The translations under genes were made by a program, and so were the position numbers. DNA of 64,000 nt from the NCBI GenBank assembly GCA_020055645.1, contig CM034550.1, positions 6,567,501 through 6,631,500 of the forward strand, written 5' to 3'. Each line of letters starts with the position of its first letter. Within the stretch, counting starts at the first letter, position 1. Source of the stretch: Tomocerus qinae (Eukaryota; Arthropoda; Collembola; Entomobryomorpha; Tomoceridae). The notes under the pieces were generated by a model. It was not told the DNA's origin. It saw only the letters and a program-made list of their open reading frames with translations, and searched no databases. Positions 39,451 to 53,182 of this stretch are shown in pieces.

Positions 39451-39727
39451 CACTGCTGTCTTGTGTTTGCATCCTCAGTTAGTTTGTCGGTTAGTAGGGC
39501 TATGGGTTTCGGCTACTATTAAGAGCATATTTTTATTCGAATTTCGAAATATTTCAAAATTTCGAATTTCGAAATAATAAAGGAACAGCCACCTTAACCT
39601 AGATATATAAAATAGAACCTCGCCTATGAAGTTAAACAAAAGTACAGGAATGTGGCTGCTTGTTAATTGCAAGATGACTGACGACGAAAACTAATTATCA
39701 TGGAATTATCCAAGATGCCTTGATTGG

Positions 39728-39900
39728 TCCCATGGCTACGCCTCTCATTAGCAAGGTGACGACGTGCCCCAGAAAACTGGTTTCCCCCAACCAGTTCTTT
39801 CCAACTACTTTACCCCCGATTTCGATTCGGAGAACTGGTTGGGGGAAACCAGTTTTCTGGAGCATGTCGTCACTTTGTCCCTGAGGGCGGAGCCCTGGAA
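39728..39900. mobile_element. MITE-like palindrome with nested AACTGGTT repeats
   Basis: The arms are 39728-39798 and 39831-39900. The inner 47 bases (39752-39798 against 39831-39877) differ at only three sites, and the outer part is more diverged. Each arm contains its own small palindrome, AACTGGTT-TCCCC-AACCAGTT. It has no coding capacity. Confidence 0.7.
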
Positions 39901-42900
39901 ACATTCAAATCACTTTGGAAGATGCACTTATTGATTAAGTGTATTATAACCCTTTTGACAAGTGATAGGTCAAAAATTGTTTTCTTTGTCCAGTTACTCC
40001 ACGAAAATCCCTTCGGACATAAAAAATGCAGTATTATGACAAGTAAGTAGAAGATAGTTGTATCATTTGACATTTGTGATTATGTAGTTGTAGTCGAAAA
40101 GAAATCTTTTGTGTCGGAGATAAATAAATGATTTGTTAGCTTACATGTCATTGTATATACAAGTCAACTGAATAGTACAGCAGGTACAACGGAAGTGAAG
40201 ATATTACAAACATAAAAATATTACGAGCTCCACTCCCGTTCCAGGAAAAAAGGAATGCAGGGAAATCCCTTTGTAATAAAAATTCCGATGTAGTAAAGCA
40301 TAAATCACTTGAGGATCAAAATTCATCACTATTGTGACGTGACAAGTCAGGCAGAGTAGTCTTTTGTCCTAAAGAGACAGATTTATTTCCGTTCCCAAAT
40401 TGAGATTCATGTTTCATGCCCTAGCAGATTGTATATTGAAGACAGTCGCATATAAATACAAATACATTCAGGTTTCGCTATATAATACATTTGTTCTACC
40501 CAAAAGTATTTCTCATTTAGAGTGGTCAACACTCTACTAGCTCACTTTTTTAATTTTCGGTTGCATTTGATGTACCTAAGCATATAAAATGAAATGTAGT
40601 AATTTTTTATGAATTAGTATATAACATAATCTAGTCTACCATGTAGTATAGGTTACAGAAATTGTATAAAAATGTACATGTTGAAATAGCGGTAGGAGAG
40701 AGGATCGGAGACAAAGATAATAACGTAAGGTCAATTGCCCAAACTGTCATAAAGTGCATAAAGACAAAAAAGTAGTTCGAACTTGTTATATTACATACGT
40801 AGTTTCATTCTGCCGTTTTATGACTTATGTTTCCAGAGGAAAGGGTTTCAAAGGTACTTACTGCTCTCAAAGAAGTATATTTGACAGGAGAAAAGCAAAT
40901 CCACTAGATACATTTCATTGCACACATGGAAAACGACTGTGAATGAATTCCACTGATATGAACTGCTTTCAAGGGTACCTATATATGCAACAGTATATAG
41001 ACTCTTGTAAGTACAGCTCACAAAACATCACAACTTACTGTCTATTTATACCTATAATAAAACAAGATAATGTAAAATTGTCAAGCTGTACTACAGAATT
41101 GTACCTAAAGTATACCTCGTAGAGAGATGTCAAGATATTTTTTATTCCTTTTGGTGGAAACAATGATTTGCACAGGTCTCACATACGAAAGCCATTAGAG
41201 GGTAGAGAAAGACTGATTCGAGCCAACATCCAACTCTAGAGAATAATTTTTATCAGGAACTACTTGGCTTGAAATTTCCAAAAAAATGAATCTACCATCG
41301 CATCGCCCTTATTTTCAGAGTTGGCTATTTTATTGTAGTTCTTACAATGCAATCTTAACTACAAGCAAAGAATTTTATAGAGAAACTTGGAATTTCTTTT
41401 ACTTTTACCTCTAGGTACAAAGTCTATGCAAACCTTGTCATCTCTTGTCAATATAAGTATATACATGAGTTTAATAATATATTTGAAAGATGAAATTCTT
41501 GCTATGCTTTTCTTAGTTAGCCTTTTCTTTTGCACTCAAGTTTTTTGAAGTTTGAATTTGCAGGTATTCTTTTTATGTAAGGTGAGTAAAGTATTTGGAT
41601 GTTGAGAATGTTCGTATTTTACATGCATGTGAAATGAAAGTTTATTTTTTCGTCAGTTCACTTGGCTTTGGCTTAGCTTGACTACACTTGCATAATATTA
41701 AGAAGAGAGTGCACCCTGCATTTGTATTCTGGTGAGATTACTTTCTCTCTGACTTATATAGGAACATATTTCTATACTTTTTTTATATTGAAGTTATATC
41801 TGCATAATTTGGCTTATGCTAAACTATGGGTTTAACTTTCTTCTCTGTCTATATTACAGAATTCAGTCCACAAATTCCTAGAGTAATATCCTAGAAATTT
41901 ATGAGCAGAAAGAAGTTTACTTTCAGTTCAGTTTCGGAGACAAACATAAACGAAATGTAGGGAACTCTTAACTCACTTGACTTCGTTTGGTTTAGATAAA
42001 ACGTAAGGCAATGTTCATCCGCTCTCCTCAGATGTGAATGCAATACGAGTGAGTGTTGAAATTCATGAATGTGAGTACGACTCAGTCCTGTCCTACTCCT
42101 ACTTGAAATATAAATGAGTCTTGAAACATCCTCTCCCAAGCAAAACATTGAGATATTATTATCATCACTTTACTTGTCTACAACTCACGTAAGTTAACTT
42201 AGTTTATCTCTACTTCTCTCCTTTGCAATATAGTCCTGATTATGTCAATATACATTATTATCTATTTATAACACTCTATACAAATAATTCATGGATTAAC
42301 TAGGGCAAATAAACACACAGCAGCCAAAGGCACTTTTAAATCTTTCACAGCACTTTCACTCTATAAATATTTCCCTCTTCCAAACATTAACTCATAAAAA
42401 TTATCTCCCTTTTTCCAACTGTCTGAAAAACAATTATTGTTTTTAATTAGAAATGTTTATGGATAAAGTTCCATAAAAACTTTTTTCATTAGCAAATATT
42501 TTAAATTAAACCCATGCAGATACAAATGAGTAATTTTCCATTAGTAGTTTTCAGTAGTCAATATGAATTTTCGTGAATATAAAATATTAATATTTTAAAA
42601 CAAGAAGAAAATGCATATTTTTTCATGAAAATGTTCGTAATTGTGTGTAAAAGTTCTCGAAAAATATTTGTCAACTTGAAAAAACTGTAAATCTCAAAGG
42701 TTTAAGAATCGTAAATTATATTTGCATATTTCATACGTATCTGGTCTAGAACAAAAGTGTAGAGGTATTAGTTATTCGTATGTTTTAAGATAAGCCTTGT
42801 GTGGCAGAGAGAGGGCTTTAGAAGTTATCTTAGGAAGAGGAAATAAATCCTTCAGAATTTTTAAAGAAAGCTAAACGAAGGCGGACAGATAGAATCCTTA

Positions 42901-45900
42901 TGAAGAGAAAGTTCCTTAATTCCTTGGCTGTCAGAAGAAATGTACTAGTGCCTTAGCTAGAAACACAGCATAGTTTATTGTCTCCTTTATCTGTAGCAGT
43001 AGCATTTTAGCTGTCGCCCAAAACTTGAGTCTCTAACTAAAGATTCATAGCTCGAGGACAAACCTTAACGCTGCTACTCGTCTTACTCCTTGCTACTTAG
43101 CCTGAAAAATTATAACAGATATGAATGGCTATTATTAAATTCCCTCTTTAATAAGAAGGTGTGAGTAAATTGTCTCAAGCTACCTTAACCTAGTGCCTTT
43201 TATTCCTTAAATCCATAGTGTACGTGCGCTTATGTAAATGGTTGAGCTTTGCCTGATAAAATTTAAGTAGACACTAAGGATTTTGTTTCTATTTAATTTA
43301 TAGCTTTTGTATCTCATCTGCTAACAAATATTTCAGTTCTTGTAAACCAATTCGCAATGTAAAGAATAGCAATGTTGTATGTCCTTCTTTATTAACTAGT
43401 AAACATAGCTCATTATGCACTGTTGCAGGTTAAATAGCATAATAATGTTTAATAGTAGAGATTTACTATGTTTAAATATCAGTGAAGCATTAACAAGTTA
43501 AGTAGGAAATAAGTCCAATCTAAGGGAATCGAAAGTCAGCATTTGTTCCCGAAGGGAAAGTTGGAATTAAAATATCTCTTGTCGACTTCTCTATGTACAA
43601 TAAGTCATTGTCATAGTGTATTCGGCTATGGCATGTGGATGAAGTCAAATAGCTTTCGTCTCTAACTCACTCACTCTCTCCAAACCATCTCATCGCTAAA
43701 TACATAAGCACATACTCAACTCAGCTGAACAACCCATCACGACGACTTGAACTTTACTTTCTCCAGTTTCACTTCCTTTCTCTACTCTTGTTAGCCTACT
43801 TTCGACAAACTTATTTCCTCTTCGTTCTCATTTGTTTTGTGTACTTTGTCCTGCTATTCTGATGAAATTGAAGAATGTTTTCCCCTTTCAACAACTTATA
43901 CTAAGATAATATAAGTACTATTCTGCATAGATTTATATTGTCGCACAATTCTGTAGTATACTATTCAGTATAACAAGTTCTACTTCTACTTTTCAATAAA
44001 ATGACTTCTGTACGTTTCCAATTGGGAATCTTATACTTACAAAACTACTGAATTTTTTCCTATGCAAACTGAAACTATATTATAACGAAAGATGATATTG
44101 CTTCCTAACATGTAACAATATTCAAACAATATGACATTTATTGCCATACTTTATTACAAAATACTGCACTATATAATCTTTTATAAAAATCTTTTATATT
44201 GCACTCCTAAGTATTTCTACTATCGATATGTACCATGTGAGACGGTGGAGACAATTTAAAATCGAAAACATCGCAATGACATAATGTGTATTCTGAATGA
44301 CAGGTGTAAAGGATCAGGTGATAAATTGAGCTTGTTAAAGATTGCTTCCTGTCCAGTCTGTCAATCCTCATGTGTCTGCAAAAACAGCTTGACTCAGCAG
44401 ATTTATAATGGAATTGGCAGTCCTTCAATGTCCAGCTAAAAGCAAGAAGAGTCATTTTTTGTTTTCATCATATGATTTTCTAGGGTCGATGGGCTTATAA
44501 AGGGTGATCTTTTTTAAAAGATTTGGAAGCAAGGCTTCATTTGCAATCTCAAGTTTTACATTATAGAGGTGGAGGAAACAAAGAATCTACAGAAATGTAC
44601 CTTGAAAATATTTGGATGCTAAGATATTTTGTAAAACGACATCTTAGTGAATATTCTAGTTTTTAATCATTCAATATTGATTTTTAGTACTTCCCGTCTA
44701 ACATGTGCTGAATAATTAAAATTAGCAATCTGCACCTAATTTTAGCTTGGAAAATTGTAAGTGCCTTCTACGGCACGTAAAGTGTGATATGGTAGAGATG
44801 TTTCATAACTAGATTTGCATATTAAATTCTAGTGATATGGTAAGCCCTTATAATAAGAGTAATTTGCTGAGATTGCCATTGAGGACATTCATCAAGGAGT
44901 TTTGATTAAAAATTCAAATTGATCAGGTAGACAGGTTTCAAAAATGGAATGTGGATATGTGAAGAGGAATGTTAGAAATTCCGATCACCGTTTTTGCATT
45001 GGCAGTGAGATTGATGGGGGTTTAATTGCGCAATCTGTTATTAGGGTTATTACAAGGGAAGGAATGTTTAATTAAACGCGTTCCGAGTTTAATGCTTGCA
45101 TTTAGCGTTAGATTTTTTAATTTTGTGTTTTCAGACTAGGTAGGATAGCCTATATAGAAATTTGGAGATAAATAGCCCACCTATAAATAGACCAGGAGAT
45201 AATAGAAGAAGAGCCTTCAATTTTATTTCACCCATTACATTTGAGATTGTGAGTGAGTGGCCTTTTCAGTGCTGACTTTTACAGAGATAGGAAGGATAAC
45301 ATGAATTTTCAGTCTAGAACTTTATAAATAGAAGGACATTAGTGTGAAATGAGTTCTCCTCCATTCTCATCTACTATTTATTGAAGATACGAGCGTGGAA
45401 AATAATAAAAGGATGTGTATATGAATGGAGTAGGTACGCATTTACTTTGCATCGTCGTCCTCCGTCCCTGTAAATGTAGATTTATTATCTGACAACTGCG
45501 AATGCCCAGTACATGTGTATACACATATGTTCAGTGTAGTTATTGGGCTTAAGAGACTTATTTCTGTGTGTATAGGTTGTAGTATTAAAAGAACCTTAAG
45601 TTGTGTTGACTTGAGTTGAGTAGAATTTAAAGACAAGGAAAGGTTAGTTCACTTCACTCGTCTTCTGGTCTGTGTGGTCGGATCTGTTCTGATCACAAGA
45701 CAACACTTGATTTACAGTTGATAGCTTTCACATGAGTGCCTTCCTCCTTGGGTACTTTTACACTTCTACACCTATATACTACCTTATATCTACTATTTGA
45801 TTTCCTTATCTACAACGACTGTCTATAGACAGATAGAGTTTCTAAAATAGCTTAAGTGTATTCTATTACCTTATATTAGATATAGTAAAAGAGTCTTTAT

Positions 45901-48900
45901 GAAACTCTAGCAAAAAATCTCTTTTCTTTCATTCGTTTCCTCCAAAGATATTTGGGATTCTGTAGTCATCCGCATTCTACTATCTCAGTTAGCTTTCTAG
46001 AATTCCTTTTGGACTTTCTCCGATATAATTGGAGATTCGCCAAAGGAAGACTTTCCTATTATACTATAGCACTACTACTTAGTGTGAAACTGAATATCAC
46101 AAGACTAAATATATACTATGTATATTCAGTCCTTTTCATTCACCGAAAACGAAAGTAAATGCCGAATTCGGGAGTCGTACGGCTAATTATGGGAAAGTTG
46201 ACACAAATTGTAGGGAAAGTGAAAGTGCGCATAGATTTCTCTCAGACAGCAATCAGAATATACATACTTTCTACAAAGAATGGCTACTGGCTTATGGAGA
46301 CACTTATATCCTTCTGTAACTATAATGTAAATATCCCAAGAGATATATACTCTTAGTTCGTTAGCTATTTTATACTGGGGAAAGTGAACGGAACTGTATA
46401 TAGTGCACATAAAACCCAGGCGAGTGCATGTGAACATTCGGTCACAGATAAAACACAAGGTCGTTTTGTCAAGTTTACTGAATTTCATTAAAAGAGCAAA
46501 ACAGAATAACTCACTATCAAGAGAAACCAGATTCCTCCCTGTTTCCACCAACCAAATAAACCAGGGAGAAAGCACAGGAGAAAGTCTTAGCCAATATCTA
46601 TCACTATAATATATGTTACTTTATACTTTTATTCTCTACTCTCCCCTATACACCTAGGTACAATATTTGTCGCTGGAGGATGCGTGACGAGAATTACAAC
46701 TTGTAAACGGATTACTTTCTTGATATTGATTCCACTACAACTTTATTCATTGCCATTTAACAATCAAAATGAAAAACTCAACTATTCCTACCATTAATTC
46801 TTACAACTATTAGCTCATTACACTATTTTACACTCTACGTTCGTCCTCCTTTTTTATTAGCATTTTTTTCCCAAACTTTGTCCATTTAAGGCAAAACTTG
46901 TACATCTTAAGTGTTATTTCAGTCAGGCACTACCATGAGATAATGACAAAACTACGTAGACGCAAGCAAAATTTGTTAAACTTACTGTTGGGCCATTAAT
47001 CTACGAAGTTTAGGCTTAGGCGTAAATTAGCACATTAAAATCACCAAGAAAAAATTCTACTGTATGTTTACCTTCACAGCAAACATTACAACTCTATCCC
47101 AAATAGGTTCAGTGTATATGTTCGACATGCATTTTCAAAAATTAGCTATTTAAGAAATTTACAGTCCCAAAGTCACTCACAATGGGGATAACAACTAAAA
47201 ACTTGCAATCAACCTAAATATAATATAGTTTTTCTAATTAACAATTTACTTGTTAAAAAATTCTTTTCTATTTTATTTCAGATTGCAAATGAAAACTAAG
47301 CCCATTTTCTAATGAAAAATGCAATGCATAAAATTAACCTACAAGAACATGTATTTCTGCAGTTGGCAGTGGATGATGTCGGCTTTGAACTTTCACCGTC
47401 AACAATAACAATAGCATAATGTTCGTGAAATCGGAAGGTTAAATCTATTTGGTTATAATTCCTCTATTTTCTCATTGCCCATGTTTTGTTTTTGTAGTTC
47501 CAGTTGCAACTTGAAGTATGTGCAACGTATATAGAAGACAATTTACAAAGTAGAATGGACAAAGACTGAAAGATACAAATGTATTCTTTGAAGATGTCTT
47601 GAAGGAAGCACAAACATAAATGGGGTTTGGACATCATGGGATATTCCCCATAGATGAGGAGGATAAGAACAAACGGATTCTGCAGAGAGTAAAACAAGAG
47701 TGATGTGTATGGTTTGCATATAGCGATGGGTAGGAAGGAGAAAATACATTCTTAGAATTTGACTTGAATAATTCGTGAGTTGAAGAATCCATCTGGAGAA
47801 ACTTCAAGTTGAACAGTGCACTGGTCTGTTTGGTAAGAAAAGTGAGTTCTTCTGGAGAGACATTTAGCTTGAGTATAAATATAGTATAGGTAGACAGATA
47901 TAGATTAAGTAGACAGAGTGTTATAGAAAAAGAATCAAGGGAGGTAGGACATGAGATAGTAGAGACAGAGGACGGACGGACCGACTGGTGCAAAAAAGGA
48001 CCTTTGCCTTATCGATCTTCGCCATCGGATCATATAGGATCAGAAATGTAGAGAAAGGCTTCCGAAAGCGATAAAATTGCCAACATTCATCCTGGCGATA
48101 GTCGAATCTAAAACTGCACTCACTTTGCTACACTTGACTACAGCAAAGAACAGACAGATTCAGTTGGATAGCCATATCCGATGTATCAATAATAGAAACC
48201 ATTGAAAAGGAAATCCTAAAAAAGGCGAAACTAAACCAAGCAAAGGAAACCAAACTAAAACCCAGCTTGGAATTTGCTAAACCATCAGATAGCATAAGAC
48301 GAAAAACGAAACAATACTGCAACCAACACAAAACAAGACAAGTCAACTGAAGAAAAGAAAATGCTATACTGATACTTCTTGACTTGACTGAATTCAACTC
48401 GAAAAGCACCAGCCTGGGCTTCCCCATAAAGTAACTAAACTCTCCCTACTCTACGCACATATGTAACCTACACGAATCGGCAATCTAAACAAAAACAAAT
48501 AGTACACACTTACTACGACCGGGCTTATCGTAGGTTTTCTATTGATGCACAAATAGATACCCTTCCCGAACAAGTCTGGTTTGTGACTGGAATGCTCTGA
48601 TCAAGAATGATAGAGTGATAAAGTGTGAGAAACTCGCACCAACTAACCCAACTCTTCAATATATCCATCTATCTATCACTATTCGCATTTGGGAAAAAAG
48701 AAACAAAAAATTACCACTTTTCCTTCCCTTGGAGAAATCTTCGCGAGATATCTGTCTTCAATCTTGGTCTTCGTGTTTGAACTCTGGTCTACCTTCCTTA
48801 ATGCACACTTTTTCTATGGTTCACCACAGCTTCACTTGAAAAAAGAGCAATGGGGATCGGAAAAGGGCTTAATTAATCTTTTCACATTGCCAATAACAAA

Positions 48901-51900
48901 GAAACTAACTAGAAAATCATTTAATCCAATTAAACAGTAACTAAATATAAAATGAGTTTATCGGCGTCAGATTTAGAATGTAAAATTATATTTTACGTGT
49001 CTGTGTACCAAGGACGATGATTTTATGTATTTTCTTGTGACAGTTAAATGGGTACTTAAAATGATCGGAGTTCACGAGTATTTTATGAGTCTCCTCTGTT
49101 GTGACTAATGTGATGGAATGGTGCATATGAGTGAGTGTGGGAACAAGTTAGAAACAGTTTAATGTTACGACAGGATTTGATTTTCTTCCAAACAGTTCGT
49201 ATTACATGACATTATGTGTCTGCGTTACGTTTCATTACATGGCGTTATTGTGAACAGGCTGGTGGATAGAAGAAGTTGATGAGACTGGAGGAAAAGCGAC
49301 TGTGATCTTATGCTGTGTGATGTAATGTAATGTTCTTCTGGATGCATTACTGTGATGGTATGGTATTTTGTGAGAGATGTCCATGTCCATAGGATGTCTA
49401 CCTACAATATATAAATGTAATGGGAACATTTCAACTTTGAATCTTTGCACTGATATGACAGGAGGTAAAAGTTAATGGCAATGCGCTCTTTCCTATCTCT
49501 TTTCAAATTGTCTTCTTTGTTACAATCCACAGGGCTAAAGTAGAACTTGCTTTTTCCATGCTTTCTGGAAATGAGAAAGGTGCTACACTGCACTTAACTC
49601 GACTTCCTTTTCTGGGATGATTGCACCAAACTGCCAACCAGCAGTAGAACAGCAATAATGAACCAACCACACTATTACTAAGAATGCTACGTGTAGTAAA
49701 ACCCTGGAATTTATTTCTTCTCCTTTAAATACCAGTTTGACCCAAAAATATTAGTACAGATACGTAGATTCAGTTTACGATGAAAACCATAAATTTAATA
49801 CTTTCTAACGCATGCTTTTACACCCGGGGAAACTACTTTTATCATTAAACCTCATTAACCACTGTGCAGACTTCTGTCATATTAATAATCTAATAATGTT
49901 CCTCTGTTTGACATGGCAGATGTGAACAATCTACTTGCATTTCCTTTCTTACCTATACTCAAGAGGACAACGAAGGAAATCTCGTTTAGAATATAGGGAG
50001 AAATGCATTTAAGTTCATTTAAGTTTGCCCAACAAACTTTGAATCGGATTAACAACAGTAGGGCACAGCCACGCGGTTTTGTGGCTTTCGATATAAGGTG
50101 CTTTGTACTACGAGCTGTTACATATCAAAGTCAACCCTTTTCCTTTTGGCTTGAAAACCATCAGTTGGTTTTCATGTGGCTTTTTCACCCCAGCTCAATT
50201 CTATTGTTTTAGACATTTATAGTAATTTATTGCGAATAGTTTCTGAATTTTGGCAATATTTCATACCTTTCCTACAAAAATTACAAATAACAACCTGAAA
50301 AGCATTTCATTTCATTTTCAACATTTGCATAATGTGCAAATATCATGTAAATATGTACCTGGATCAAAACTATATCATTCTAATTCAAAAGATGTATTTT
50401 GAATACTTTACTAAGACACCTAATTAAGTTAATTAGCATTCTAAAATATACTTTTATACTGGATCGTATGTAGATACACAGTCGAAATAATTGGGTTATT
50501 TAAAAATAAACCATTTGAATATGATGTGCTTTCGTCTTTTCTTAGCAAGATTCCAAAATAAAACGCTGATCCTGATATACAGACAGCATTTATCTAAGTT
50601 CATTTCGGTTACTTGTGCTCCACAAAATAACGGTAAAATGTAAGGACGCTATAAGTTAAAATCATTTTGCATTTGAACGTGACTTTAAAACATCTATTAA
50701 ATATGCACCTCTATGCACAAAACCATATTCTACCAACCAGTCAACGCCACAATACAATGCAGTGCATAAGTACCACAGAATATATCACACCTAATAGATG
50801 TGGTGCAGTGTTGAATATATATTTGCCAAATTTAGAGGTGAATGCCAAATACACAAGTCAAATCCGGAAACAGGACAATAAAATATTTGGCGAAAATCAT
50901 CTCACAATAAAATTGGCAGAAGTTACGGGAAAAATTTCATAATTCACAAGTTAGAGTTAAGAAATAGTTCATGCTATTTGTCTTCCGACTTAAAGCAATG
51001 CATTTTCGGTTTTATTTTCGATCCGTAATATAAAATCCGGATTTTTTGGAAAAATATGATAGCAATCGGTGAAAAGTTGGAAGGATTTTGCTAATGCCTT
51101 GATTTAAGTACTTTCACAGTGCGTAAGACAATCCTTAGCCAATAAAGAATTCGCATAAGACTGATTTATATTTAAGTAGCAATCAGTAGCTCTAAAATTT
51201 TGGAAATGGGGAGGAGAACGGATCTTGAGGGATTTTGTGAATGACTCGATTTGTGTCTCTAGTAGTTGGTCCATGGCCATTACTCGACTCTGTAGAGCGT
51301 GGGAAGCAATTATTCATTCCGTCGGCTTCGTTTACACTCCGTGATGTATTTCGGCACTCGTTCTGTCTACCCTAATGCAAATACAAATGCAGATACACTG
51401 CACGAGGAGAGAATAATAATATAGGAGCAAGCCGACTACAGGGAAACGCTATTTTACAGAAAACTACTTCGGAGTAGCAATAGTGAAAACCAAGTGACAA
51501 GCTTGACTATCGTTACAACCCAAAACAGACCAAATGCGATGCGAAACCGGTTTCTAGGTATTTTTACTTTCACTCTGTCCTTTTGCCATGCACCAGATTA
51601 CGGATTGAGTTGGGCTGAGTCACAGGAGAAAGAATAATACATTATGCTACAATGCAAGTATACGGATAGCGTATTGTTGGTTTGGCATTGCTTTATAGAA
51701 ATCCACTACAGCTATCTTTCATCCCAAACAGTTGGCTTTCTACACTTTCGTCGAATATGTTTATGCGTTCGGAGGCGGAAGGAACTGCTAACATTATTAT
51801 ATATTGCCATACACCAAACTGCCTTGCCATTTCTATTTCGCCACTACTACCATTTACAATACCCCACTACGGTCGATGTGAATTGAGCAATTAACATTAG

Positions 51901-52980
51901 GGCTTACTTCTCATCAATAATACAACTGCTAACACAAATCAAATTCACAGATCTTATATCAATTGCGGTAGATAATAAAAGTACCATTTTCCGTATACCA
52001 TTTTCTAGTACTAAATAAGTGTTCTGGTATTGAGAGCAATAAATAAACAGATAAGAAACTAATTTCATGATTTAAGAGGACCATTACCTTTCTTTTTACA
52101 GGTTTTTACAGACACGCCGCAACCGAAGTACCGAAAAATACTTCCTGATTTAATTGTACACTTCTAATTATGTTAAATCTCAATCACAACCTAAATAAAT
52201 ATAACTGAAAGTTTTTATACATTATATTGTAATATCAGATAGTGTGAATATTTGTCTGTAATCATTCTTTTAAAATCTACTACCTGTTAAAAATATTACT
52301 GAATAATTTTATGAAAGAACTACTTCCCAATAGATTCATCAAGTGATCTCAAAACTCGAAGTTCCTACCTTTAGTTTCATTTAACTTACCTATAATAACC
52401 ATGTGTATTTATGCATATCGAAACAGTTCATGGATAACACCTGTAATATTAGTACGTTTAAATATCCAGGACAATTTATGACTTTAAAACCGACGTTTTA
52501 CTGCTGTTGGGGCAATATAAAATAAACAATAAAAATATGACTTCATTTTTAAACTATATTCTTACACATAAAAATTATCCACCCGTGAAACTTCGGGCCA
52601 TTGCTCATTATAAAGCATTCCCCACACGTTCACACTTGTTAGATTATGAATACACAACTTATGCTGATGCTAATTACGTCATGTTTTATGTCTTCTTTAA
52701 GGAACTACAGTTGAAAACAAGGAATACTAAAAGGATATTGTGAAATGAGCACAAACATTGTAGTAGATCTATTTATAAGCATGAATACATAATGAGTACT
52801 ATGCACCATTCTCATTTCGCGTAATTCTGCACCATTTATGTACATTGACGTGCCTATTTGAAGGATTAGAAGTCGAGAATGTTTGTTTAGTTATGTGATA
52901 TGGAAGATGTCTATAGGTAGTAAACAGTACTTATGTAATGCATATTATACGATATACTTTACTCAAGATTCCTCTAATGG
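39901..52980. other. 13-kb stretch without a recognisable gene
   Basis: AT-rich, mostly unique DNA. The longer open frames (for example 46183-46575 minus, 47634-47993 minus, 48128-48427 minus) have no domain, no coherent splice context and a composition of random AT-rich reading. Pyrimidine-rich tracts are frequent on the plus strand around 42300-43900 and 55500-55900. It could be intergenic, or host a long non-coding RNA that cannot be seen from sequence alone. I found no tRNA-like B box with a matching cloverleaf. Confidence 0.5.
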
Positions 52981-53182
52981 TAACAGGTTAGTCGAAGCGG
53001 TAGTTGGCAAGTTAAAAATTAACTTTTATCATATCTAAATTCCCCTGCCTGGAACACCATGGTAATAAGTCAGGTCCTATTATCCTATCCAAGCAGTGGA
53101 GGACAAATTATAGGATTTGTCCTCCAGAGGTGAAAAAAGTGAATTTTTAACTTGCCAACTCCCGCTTCGTCTAACCTCTTAA
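52981..53182. mobile_element. ~200-bp MITE with TAA duplication (PIF/Harbinger-like)
   Basis: The left arm CAGGTTAGTCGAAGCGG followed by AGTTGGCAAGTTAAAAATT matches the inverted right arm with a few mismatches over about 43 bases. TAA borders both ends, which fits the TWA target preference of PIF/Harbinger transposases. The centre holds a second hairpin, GGAGGACAAAT with ATTTGTCCTCC, at about 53097-53124. Non-coding. Confidence 0.75.

Noticed and set aside
39535-39575. TTCGAAATTTCGAA-type short palindromic repeat
   Set aside because: Low-complexity AT/CG alternation over about 40 bases, too short to call an element.
46183-46575. 130-codon minus-strand frame in the gene-poor region
   Set aside because: Cys-, Phe- and Tyr-rich composition is typical of AT-rich random frames, and no family is recognised.
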